A stretch of DNA of 5,106 nucleotides from Planctomycetaceae bacterium (lineage in GTDB: Bacteria; Planctomycetota; Planctomycetia; Pirellulales; Thermoguttaceae): assembly GCA_031283825.1 (NCBI GenBank), contig JAITAZ010000435.1, positions 1-5,106 of the forward strand, given 5' to 3'. The translations under genes and the position numbers were made by a program. Of the stretch, positions 1 through 4,988 are shown piece by piece. The first letter of the stretch is position 1; each line of letters opens with the position of its first letter. The notes beneath the pieces were generated by a model. The model ran no database searches. It was not told where the DNA came from and saw only the letters and a program-made list of their open reading frames with translations.

Positions 1-1971
1 CCAAAACCGGAAAATGACACGCCCGAATTGAATTTGGATATAAATCCAACGCCAATTCAAGAACCAAAAAATGAATCGGCTCCAAAATTAGAACCAACTC
101 CAGTTTCAGCTCCAGAACCTAAACCTGAACCGACTCCAGCTCCAGAGCCTAAACCAGAACCTAAACCTGAACCCGCGCCAGCTCCAGAGCCTAAACCTGA
201 ACCGATACCTGAATCTGCGTCAGCTTCGGAACCTAAAGCGTCGTTTTTGGAATCAGAGGTAAAAATCGCTCGCGACGCCGACGTAAAGAAAGAATCGTTA
301 CCAGTACTTACATTGTATTTCGCTGATATTGATAATCTTTTGAAAGTCGCAAAAAAAATTGCCGGAATTGTCGGCGTGAGCGACAAGAAGTTCAACGAAG
401 TTGTTGACGAAGTTTTGGAACCTGTTAAAGGCTTGAATAAAGCTGAACCGATTGGTTTGGTTCTTCGCGCTAACGGAGATAATTTCAACGACCCGTTATT
501 AGTCCTGCCGATAAGCGATTTGTCGAAATTTTCTATTCCGAATATTCCTTTGCAAATCAACAAAGTCGATGATGGAAAATTTAATATCAAGTTGCCGAAT
601 AATTTGGGTTTGATCGGTTATCAGAAAAATGGTTATGCCGTTATTGTCTTTGATTCGTCAACTTCGCCGATTCCTGCCAAACCTAAAGCGTATTTTGCCA
701 ACATTGAAAAAAGTGCATTTGGCGTTAAAGTCGATTTTGCCAATACTTCGCACGACGCTATTGTCAAACTCACCGCCCCGTTTGCTATGATTGCTGCAAT
801 GCAAAATCCTGAAATGGGCGAACAATTACAAAACAGCATTGAAGCGTTTAAATTTTATTTCGATGAATTTAAATCAATAGAAACCGGATTTTCAATCGAC
901 CCTCAATCGCTCGATGTCAAGGTAGTATATGATTTTGTGCCAAGCAGTACGTCAAAAATATTTTCCAAATTCGGCGAAATATTTAAAAATAGAAAAACCA
1001 TTTTTAACGGTTTTAAAACTTCAAAAACGTCTGTTTTCAAATTCAACATGTCTGGAGCTTTTCCTGAAAATACATCTTTGCCGGACGACTACGCAAAGCT
1101 GCTTGTTGAACAATACAACACGGTATTTGACGGAGCGCTGAAACAAGTTGAAGAAGACGCCGAAAATCCAGATGAAATCAAACACGCTAAAGCCGCTATA
1201 AATTCGTTGAAAAAACTGATCGCCGCGTCAGTTGATATTAAAGCCGCTGATTATACAGGTTTTTTAGACGTTGAAGGAACTTTTTTCGCCGCCACAACTT
1301 GGAACGAAACAGACGAAGTCGAAAAACTAATTGATTCAGGTTTGGCTTTTGCTCGCGCAAAACATTCGGATAAAGACGAACTCAAAAAATTTGACAGTTT
1401 GATCGCAAAAAATCTGAAACGGAATTATACAAAAATTGCAGATTATAAAATTTCAAAATTGACAATTCCTTTCAGCGAACTTGCTGAAGCTCACGGCGAA
1501 AAAATATTGACGAAACTCAAAGGCAAAAGTTACACAATTTTTGTCGCGGTGAAAGATAAAACTGCAATTGCGTTTGTCGGAGGATTCGACGCAGATAAAA
1601 CTGAATCGACTCTAAAAAACGCTTTAGAATCAACCGCAACAACAAGTCCGATTAATCAGCCTTTAGTGTCTTTTGACTTGCAAGCTGTAGGACAATTGTT
1701 GAAAAATTTAGGAATAGACGAAATCGATAAAGGAACTCCGCAAGAAGAAGCGTCGAAAAAATTTATTGATCTATTTCTTAATGCCGGCGAAAAAGCAAAA
1801 ATAACTCTTTCAGATAAATTAAACGGATCAACTTATACGGCAACATTCAAAGCCGATGGAGGAGTCGTAGTCGTTATCGCAAATCACGTAAAATTTATCA
1901 AGGAAGCAACACAAGCGGCAGCGGCAAAACAAAGACAACTAAACAACGAAGAGGACGAAGACGATAAATAA
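1..1971 (+). CDS. Conserved hypothetical protein with Pro/Glu/Lys linker, planctomycete type (5' end outside window)
   Basis: The frame is open from base 1, so the true start and any signal peptide lie upstream; the window holds 656 codons ending in TAA at 1969-1971. The TTG at 28-30 is the first start-like codon, but it falls inside low-complexity sequence and is unlikely to be the start. Residues 1-80, counted from base 1, are a linker of APEPKPEP-like repeats. Residues about 100-640 alternate strand-like and amphipathic helical stretches, with no catalytic motif I recognise. The tail is acidic (NNEEDEDDK). The order of segments (LTLYFADIDNLL, then GLNKAEPIGLVL, then LPISDLSKF, and later QPLVSFDLQAVGQLL) resembles exported planctomycete proteins of unknown function that I recall; that is memory, not a search. 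A Pro/Glu linker before a globular part suggests an envelope-anchored or exported protein. An intrinsic terminator 54 bases downstream closes the unit. No function is assigned. Confidence 0.85.
   Translation, partial: PKPENDTPELNLDINPTPIQEPKNESAPKLEPTPVSAPEPKPEPTPAPEPKPEPKPEPAPAPEPKPEPIPESASASEPKASFLESEVKIARDADVKKESLPVLTLYFADIDNLLKVAKKIAGIVGVSDKKFNEVVDEVLEPVKGLNKAEPIGLVLRANGDNFNDPLLVLPISDLSKFSIPNIPLQINKVDDGKFNIKLPNNLGLIGYQKNGYAVIVFDSSTSPIPAKPKAYFANIEKSAFGVKVDFANTSHDAIVKLTAPFAMIAAMQNPEMGEQLQNSIEAFKFYFDEFKSIETGFSIDPQSLDVKVVYDFVPSSTSKIFSKFGEIFKNRKTIFNGFKTSKTSVFKFNMSGAFPENTSLPDDYAKLLVEQYNTVFDGALKQVEEDAENPDEIKHAKAAINSLKKLIAASVDIKAADYTGFLDVEGTFFAATTWNETDEVEKLIDSGLAFARAKHSDKDELKKFDSLIAKNLKRNYTKIADYKISKLTIPFSELAEAHGEKILTKLKGKSYTIFVAVKDKTAIAFVGGFDADKTESTLKNALESTATTSPINQPLVSFDLQAVGQLLKNLGIDEIDKGTPQEEASKKFIDLFLNAGEKAKITLSDKLNGSTYTATFKADGGVVVVIANHVKFIKEATQAAAAKQRQLNNEEDEDDK
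106..213 (+). repeat. In-frame repeats coding the Pro-Glu-Pro-Lys linker
   Basis: Imperfect copies of GCTCCAGAGCCTAAACCTGA follow one another in frame and encode APEPKPEP-type units (residues 36-71 of the visible protein). At DNA level the copies differ mainly at third positions (CCT/CCA/CCG, GAA/GAG). The unit number could therefore change by in-frame slippage without breaking the gene. Such stretches usually act as extended spacers between a membrane or wall anchor and a folded domain. Confidence 0.8.
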
Positions 1972-2025
1972 CCAACGCCATTACAGCAGATTCAACAATT
2001 AGACAATTCAGCAAAAACTAAATAA

Positions 2026-2072
2026 ACGTGAATTACACGCAATTTCGATAGCGCGTAATTCGCGTTTTTTTT
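2026..2072 (+). terminator. Intrinsic terminator of the first gene
   Basis: A 15-bp stem (left arm ACGTGAATTACACGC at 2026-2040, right arm GCGCGTAATTCGCGT at 2051-2065) has one T-G wobble and one mismatch and encloses a 10-base loop. A run of eight T follows at 2065-2072. It lies 54 bases after the TAA of the plus-strand gene and has the form of a classical rho-independent terminator. No equivalent T-run serves the minus strand. Confidence 0.85.
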
Positions 2073-2150
2073 ACGAAAACAAATACGAAGACAAAGGGAA
2101 CGTTTGGGTTGAAAATCTGTTTGAAACGACGTCCCATTTGTCCCACTATT

Positions 2151-2280
2151 GGGAACTTCTAAAAACTAATTTTATTAGGAACGCGGGCGTCCCGCCTGCA
2201 TGACCAACGCCTAAAAATGCGGTCGAGACGACCGCGATCCTAATAAAAATAAATTTTACATGAGGTTTTTAGAAGTTCCC
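2151..2280. mobile_element. 130-bp MITE-like near-palindromic element
   Basis: Perfect 16-bp terminal inverted repeats, GGGAACTTCTAAAAAC at 2151-2166 and its complement at 2265-2280, bound the element. Just inside, TTTTATTAGGAACGCG (2170-2185) pairs with CGCGATCCTAATAAAA (2233-2248) with one mismatch. The core holds two perfect hairpins with 3-base loops: GCGGG-CGT-CCCGC (2183-2195) and GCGGTCG-AGA-CGACCGC (2219-2235). TATT flanks both ends (2147-2150 and 2281-2284), a candidate 4-bp target duplication. There is no reading frame for a transposase, so it would be non-autonomous. It sits between two convergent genes, where it could also act as a bidirectional terminator. Element class is inferred from structure alone. 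Confidence 0.7.
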
Positions 2281-2316
2281 TATTATATTTTAAATTTCGC
2301 TGGTCAATTATGGCGA

Positions 2317-2640
2317 TTACCAACCGATGACCATATTTGACTCAATAATTTTTTTTGCGTGATCAATATCAGTTCCTGTTTCGTGCATGTACAATCTGAT
2401 TGCATGCACTTTATCTCCGGACGCTTTCGACAGACATTCTCTTGCAATATCGCAAGGATTAGTCTTGCCGTTTATTCCAAGTGCGGACTTGGAGATCACC
2501 CATGCGTCGCGAGGGCGGCGTGTAATTCGTATTATCTCTTCAGTTGGATAATAACCATATAAAACATTGCGCGCGCCGTCTTCATCGTCCGACCACGCAA
2601 TAACAATGTGCGAATTCGTTTCAATTTCAAATAATGCCAT
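2317..2640 (-). CDS. Small hypothetical protein with L7/L12 C-terminal-like motif
   Basis: This gene encodes 107 residues, from ATG at 2640-2638 to TAA at 2319-2317. The start is supported by AGGAG six bases upstream. Residues 1-60 read like a small beta-rich fold (EIETNSHIVIAWSDDED, VLYGYYPTEEIIRI). Residues 61-72 (NPCDIARECL) form a short helix. Residues 75-101, GDKVHAIRLYMHETGTDIDH then AKKIIES, fit the pattern G-x-K-[IV]-x-[AV]-I-[KR]-x-[YV]-x-x-x-T-G-x-x-[IL]-x-x-A-K-x-x-[IV]-E of the ribosomal L7/L12 C-terminal domain. Many small proteins of unknown role carry that motif, so this is not a ribosomal stalk protein: it lacks the L7/L12 N-terminal dimerisation part and hinge. There is no signal peptide or membrane segment, so it is probably cytoplasmic. 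The gene stands alone between a MITE-like element downstream and repeat arrays upstream. Function unknown. Confidence 0.75.
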   Translation of the reverse strand: MALFEIETNSHIVIAWSDDEDGARNVLYGYYPTEEIIRITRRPRDAWVISKSALGINGKTNPCDIARECLSKASGDKVHAIRLYMHETGTDIDHAKKIIESNMVIGW

Positions 2641-2646
2641 TGAAAA

Positions 2647-2651
2647 CTCCT
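2647..2651 (-). promoter_or_regulatory. Ribosome binding site of the 107-aa gene
   Basis: AGGAG (CTCCT on the plus strand) lies six bases before the ATG at 2640. It fixes the start of the small gene and shows that this genome does use Shine-Dalgarno sequences, in contrast to gmd, which has none. Confidence 0.75.
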
Positions 2652-2663
2652 ATAAAGTTGATT

Positions 2664-2713
2664 GTTAAGGTTAAAGGTTAAGGTTAAGGTTAAGGTTAAA
2701 AGTTAAAGGTTAA
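2664..2713. repeat. GGTTAA hexamer tandem array
   Basis: About eight units of GGTTAA, two or three of them carrying an extra A (GGTTAAA), run back to back. The array begins only about 13 bases beyond the Shine-Dalgarno sequence of the minus-strand gene at 2317-2640. It therefore occupies the place where its promoter or 5' leader should be. Short arrays of this kind change copy number readily by slippage. Confidence 0.85.
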
Positions 2714-2768
2714 TGTTTTTGATCAAATGCAATTTTAATTACTCATGTTACGCGCTTGCTGCTCCAGA

Positions 2769-2841
2769 CAGGTATGCGACCACCGACTCAGGTAGGCAAC
2801 CGCCGACTCAGGTAGGTGACCGCCGATTCAGGTAGGCGACC
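2769..2841. repeat. 20-bp tandem repeat, three full copies plus a partial
   Basis: Units start at 2769, 2789, 2809 and 2829 with consensus CAGGTAGGCGACCGCCGACT; the last is cut at CAGGTAGGCGACC. They differ at one to four positions. The partial fourth copy is also the left end of the inverted-repeat element at 2830-2962, so the array looks like an amplification of that element's edge or of its target. It is far richer in G+C than the flanking DNA. Confidence 0.85.
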
Positions 2842-2962
2842 TTTCGCCGAAAGGTCGCGTCGGCGTTAGCCGACGTTAAATCTGAAATGATTTTAATTAT
2901 TGTCGAATCCATTTTATTGTTGCCTTCGGCAACGCGACTTTTCGGCGAAAGGTCGCCTACCT
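2830..2962. repeat. 133-bp inverted-repeat element overlapping the gmd stop codon
   Basis: The arms at 2830-2860 and 2932-2962 are complementary over 31 bp with one mismatch, each starting AGGTAGGCGACCTTTCGCC from the outside. Each arm folds on itself as a 10-bp hairpin with a 3-base loop (2836-2858, perfect; 2934-2956, one T-G wobble). The interior adds CGTCGGC-GTTA-GCCGACG (2858-2875) and GTTGCC-TTC-GGCAAC (2919-2933). The right arm enters gmd and supplies its last codon and TAG stop. No T-run follows on the minus strand, so it is not a classical terminator, but the stem directly after the stop could slow 3' RNA decay. It may be a mobile repeat of REP/MITE type; no target duplication is obvious. 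Confidence 0.75.
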
Positions 2963-4033
2963 AATTTGCTGTTGTTTGTTTACTGTAGTCAATTCTTTTT
3001 CGGTTTCTTGTAGGTCGTGTTTAATCATATCTCTGACTAGTTCGATGAATGAATGTTTTGGTTTCCATCCTAGTATATTTTTTGCTTTTGTTGCGTTTCC
3101 TAGTAGAGTTTCAGTTTCTGTTGGTCTGAAGAATCTTGGGTCGATTTCGATAATTGTTTCGCCGTTATTTTTGTTTATTCCTTTTTCGTTTATTCCATTT
3201 CCTTCCCATTTGATATTTATTCCTAATTCGTTGAATGCGATTTCGATAAATTCTCTAACGGTTCTTGTTTCGCCGGTTGCGAGGACGTAGTCGTCTGGTT
3301 TATTTTGTTGTAACATTAGCCACATTCCTTCGACATAATCTGCGGCGTGTCCCCAGTCTCGACTTGCTTCTAGATTTCCGACTAATAATTTTTTTGTCAA
3401 ACCTTTTTTAATTCTGCAAGCGGTTCGTGTGATTTTTCGCGTAACAAAAGTTTCGCCGCGATACGGGCTTTCGTGATTAAATAAAATTCCGTTACAAGCG
3501 AAAATTCCGTAGGCTTCGCGATAGTTTACTGTAATCCAATAAGCGTAAAGTTTTGCGACGGCGTAAGGACTACGCGGATAAAAAGGAGTCGATTCATTAC
3601 TAGGCTCGGCAGAGATTCCGCCGAAAAGCTCGGACGTTGACGCTTGATAGAATTTTGTCGTTTTGGTCAAGTCGAGTAATCTTATTGCTTCGAGCAATCT
3701 CAATGTTCCGAGTGCATCGACGTCTCCGGTGTATTCCGGCATATCAAAAGCGACTCGAACATGAGACATTGCCGCAAGATTATAAATCTCGTCGGGGCGA
3801 GTCTCTTGAATTATACGAATCAGATTGGGTGCGTCGCTCATATCGCCGAAATGCAATCGAAAACGGCTACTCTTCTCGCTAGAATCAGGATAAATATTAT
3901 CAATTCTGCCGGTATTAAACGACGAGCTACGACGCTTAATTCCATGCACAATATATCCTTTATCTAATAAAAACCGCGTCAAATACGCGCCGTCTTGACC
4001 CGTTACGCCAGTTATTAAAGCTGTTAAAGCCAT
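2957..4033 (-). CDS. gmd: GDP-mannose 4,6-dehydratase
   Basis: This cytoplasmic enzyme converts GDP-D-mannose to GDP-4-keto-6-deoxy-D-mannose with bound NADP, the first step towards GDP-L-fucose, GDP-rhamnose or GDP-perosamine for surface glycans. It is an extended short-chain dehydrogenase of 358 residues, within the usual range for the family. Visible marks are the Rossmann loop GVTGQDG (9-15), RRSS (34-37), GDMSD (63-67), NLAAMSHV (85-92), the catalytic Thr133 and Glu135 in QASTSELFG, and Tyr157/Lys161 in SPYAVAK. Further on come [17 protein letters not shown] (186-202), DWGHAADYV (226-234) and a C-terminal FFRPTET substrate-site segment (301-307). The start at 4033 fits the conserved N-terminus [12 protein letters not shown]; no Shine-Dalgarno precedes it. 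The last residue Arg358 and the TAG stop lie in a repeat arm (2932-2962). The usual partner fcl is not next to it; the gene appears monocistronic. Confidence 0.96.
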   Translation of the reverse strand: MALTALITGVTGQDGAYLTRFLLDKGYIVHGIKRRSSSFNTGRIDNIYPDSSEKSSRFRLHFGDMSDAPNLIRIIQETRPDEIYNLAAMSHVRVAFDMPEYTGDVDALGTLRLLEAIRLLDLTKTTKFYQASTSELFGGISAEPSNESTPFYPRSPYAVAKLYAYWITVNYREAYGIFACNGILFNHESPYRGETFVTRKITRTACRIKKGLTKKLLVGNLEASRDWGHAADYVEGMWLMLQQNKPDDYVLATGETRTVREFIEIAFNELGINIKWEGNGINEKGINKNNGETIIEIDPRFFRPTETETLLGNATKAKNILGWKPKHSFIELVRDMIKHDLQETEKELTTVNKQQQIR

Positions 4034-4080
4034 TAAATAAAATAATAAAAAATTATAAAACTGAGTTTAGTAAATTCAGA
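4034..4080 (-). promoter_or_regulatory. Candidate gmd promoter with overlapping dyad
   Basis: Reading on the minus strand, a perfect TATAAT (4057-4052) lies 18 bases before the gmd ATG. It would give a leader of only about ten bases, in line with the missing Shine-Dalgarno. No good -35 hexamer is seen at 16-19 bases. The dyad CTGAGTTT-AGT-AAATTCAG (4061-4079, one wobble) sits just upstream of the -10 and could be an operator. In such AT-rich DNA a TATAAT match is weak evidence. Confidence 0.35.
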
Positions 4081-4102
4081 CTCGAAATTAAATTTTACTA
4101 AA

Positions 4103-4301
4103 GGGAACTTCTAAAAACTTGTTTTTTTATTAACCACAGAGAACACAGAGTTCACAGAGAGAATATTTTTAAAACATTAAATTTTGATTTAAATCCATAA
4201 TTTTTTATTTTAATAAATTTAAATTATGTTTTGATTCCAATTAAAATTTTCTCTGTGTTCTCTGTGTCCTCTGTGGTTTAAAATTAATTTTTAGAGATTC
4301 C
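4103..4301. mobile_element. 199-bp MITE-like element with CACAGAG inverted repeats
   Basis: The left end GGGAACTTCTAAAAAC (4103-4118) is identical to the terminus of the element at 2151. The right end reads GGAATCTCTAAAAATT from outside (complement of 4286-4301), a diverged version. Inside, 35-bp arms at 4130-4164 and 4246-4280 are complementary at 30 of 35 positions. They consist of 9-bp units built on CACAGAG (ACCACAGAGAACACAGAG). The centre (about 4165-4245) is almost pure A+T and has no reading frame. CACAGAG-type inverted repeats occur in many unrelated bacterial genomes, as I recall; their mode of spread is not known to me. The element lies about 70 bases upstream of gmd. Confidence 0.65.
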
Positions 4302-4589
4302 TTTAATATATCAGTGAAAAATTTATTTTATTTCTTGAGCTACAAATCAACGATTGAGAAACTCAAGAAACAAGACAAATATTTCATATTTATATTACGT
4401 ATCTTTCAAAAATCGGTTAAAACTTTACCAAATTTTATAAACAATGAATAGAGGGGGGAGAATAACCCGTTTGGTTGCAGTTTTTTTTAAGGAACAAAAG
4501 GGACAATAGAGACATTTTTTTTAAGTAACTCATGTTAATCAGTAGTTGTCCGTCAGTATGAGATATTAATTTGAATCAAAACATCAATC
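4302..4589. other. AT-rich intergenic stretch without a gene
   Basis: No reading frame of note exists on either strand. Visible items are a 9-bp inverted repeat TTTCTTGAG / CTCAAGAAA (4331-4339 and 4362-4370) around a 22-base loop, a run of six G at 4453-4458, two T8 runs each followed by AAG (near 4481-4488 and 4514-4522), and the words GGAACAAAAGGGACAATAGAGAC between them. None forms a convincing terminator, RNA gene or promoter. It may hold the decayed left end of the array-bearing element to the right. Confidence 0.5.
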
Positions 4590-4606
4590 TTGTCCCGTAG
4601 GGACAA
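4590..4606. repeat. Perfect short palindrome, 3-base loop
   Basis: TTGTCCC-GTA-GGGACAA is a perfect 7-bp stem with a 3-base loop, placed directly left of the capped array. Its counterpart on the right side of the array is AAACCGC-TAC-GCGGTTT at 4943-4959. The two have different stems but the same layout. Confidence 0.7.
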
Positions 4607-4608
4607 CT

Positions 4609-4941
4609 CCAAAATAGCGATGGGTGAAATCGCAACGCGATTTCACCCATCGAAATAAATTCGCAACGCGATTTCACCCATCGAAATAAATTCGTAACGC
4701 GATTTCACCCATCGAAATAAATTCGTAACGCGATTTCACCCATCGAAATAAATTCGCAACGCGATTTCACCCGTCGAAATAAATTCGCAACGCGATTTCA
4801 CCCGTCGAAATAAATTCGTAACGTGATTTCACCCGTCGAAATAAATTCGTAACGTGATTTCACCCGTCGAAATAAATTCGTAACGCGATTTTTTTTCGAT
4901 GGGTGAAAATTCTAGCGAATTTTCACCCGTCGCTATTTTGG
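4609..4941. repeat. 31-bp tandem array capped by two long hairpins
   Basis: Seven full 31-bp units start at 4653, 4684, 4715, 4746, 4777, 4808 and 4839, with partial units at 4634-4652 and 4870-4890. The unit reads AAATAAATTCGYAACGYGAT then TTCACCCRTCG. The left cap is a perfect 16-bp stem, CGATGGGTGAAATCGC with loop AAC (4618-4652). The right cap is a 16-bp stem with one wobble and loop TAGC (4897-4932). The outermost 21 bp, CCAAAATAGCGATGGGTGAAA (split as 4609-4628 plus one base), are inverted at 4921-4941 with one mismatch. Every unit carries the same arm (TTTCACCCRTCG) that closes the caps. The period of 31 is not a multiple of three, so the array is not coding. It is not a CRISPR: units abut without variable spacers. 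Confidence 0.9.
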
Positions 4942-4942
4942 G

Positions 4943-4959
4943 AAACCGCTACGCGGTTT
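4943..4959. repeat. Perfect short palindrome right of the array
   Basis: AAACCGC-TAC-GCGGTTT is a perfect 7-bp stem with a 3-base loop, one base beyond the right outer arm of the array. Read from the right, it sits just inside the terminus at 4960-4988, the same place the GCGGG-CGT-CCCGC hairpin holds in the element at 2151. Confidence 0.7.
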
Positions 4960-4988
4960 TAATAAAAATTGAATTTTTATAGATTCCC
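4960..4988. repeat. Third copy of the element terminus (right-hand type)
   Basis: Read on the minus strand from 4988, this is GGGAATCTATAAAAATT followed by CAATTTTTATTA. It aligns with the left ends at 2151 (GGGAACTTCTAAAAACT, then AATTTTATTA) and 4103 (GGGAACTTCTAAAAACT, then TGTTTTTTTATTA). It marks the right boundary of an element containing the 31-bp array. No matching left terminus is evident before 4590, so that element appears truncated or rearranged on its left. Confidence 0.6.

Noticed and set aside
57..590. Open frame of 177 codons on the minus strand opposite the Pro/Glu linker
   Set aside because: It is the antisense shadow of the repeat-coding linker (GSGLGSGAGAGSG on the opposite strand) and has no ribosome site or recognisable domain. 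The plus-strand frame is continuous and matches a known type of protein.
2101..2150. Possible inverted repeat GGGAACGTTT / AAACGACGTCCC before the 2151 element
   Set aside because: The arms match only with a gap and a mismatch, and the GTCCCATTTGTCCC words could be simple repetition; too weak to list.
2664..2713. Telomere-like repeat marking a replicon end
   Set aside because: The array is short, imperfect and embedded between two genes, so it is an ordinary intergenic microsatellite.
2976..3290. Plus-strand frame of 104 codons inside gmd
   Set aside because: It is fully antisense to the C-terminal part of gmd, which is certain from its motifs. The hydrophobic composition comes from complementing Lys/Glu/Asn codons.
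3637..3967. Two overlapping plus-strand frames of 81 and 68 codons within gmd
   Set aside because: Both are shadows of the conserved N-terminal half of gmd, with no ribosome site and no similarity I recognise.
4465..4488. AACC-CGTTT-GGTT followed by GCAG and T8 as a terminator
   Set aside because: The stem is only four base pairs, the T-run is offset by four bases, and no gene lies upstream to be terminated.
4634..4890. CRISPR array
   Set aside because: The 31-bp units are contiguous with no unique spacers, and no cas gene is present.
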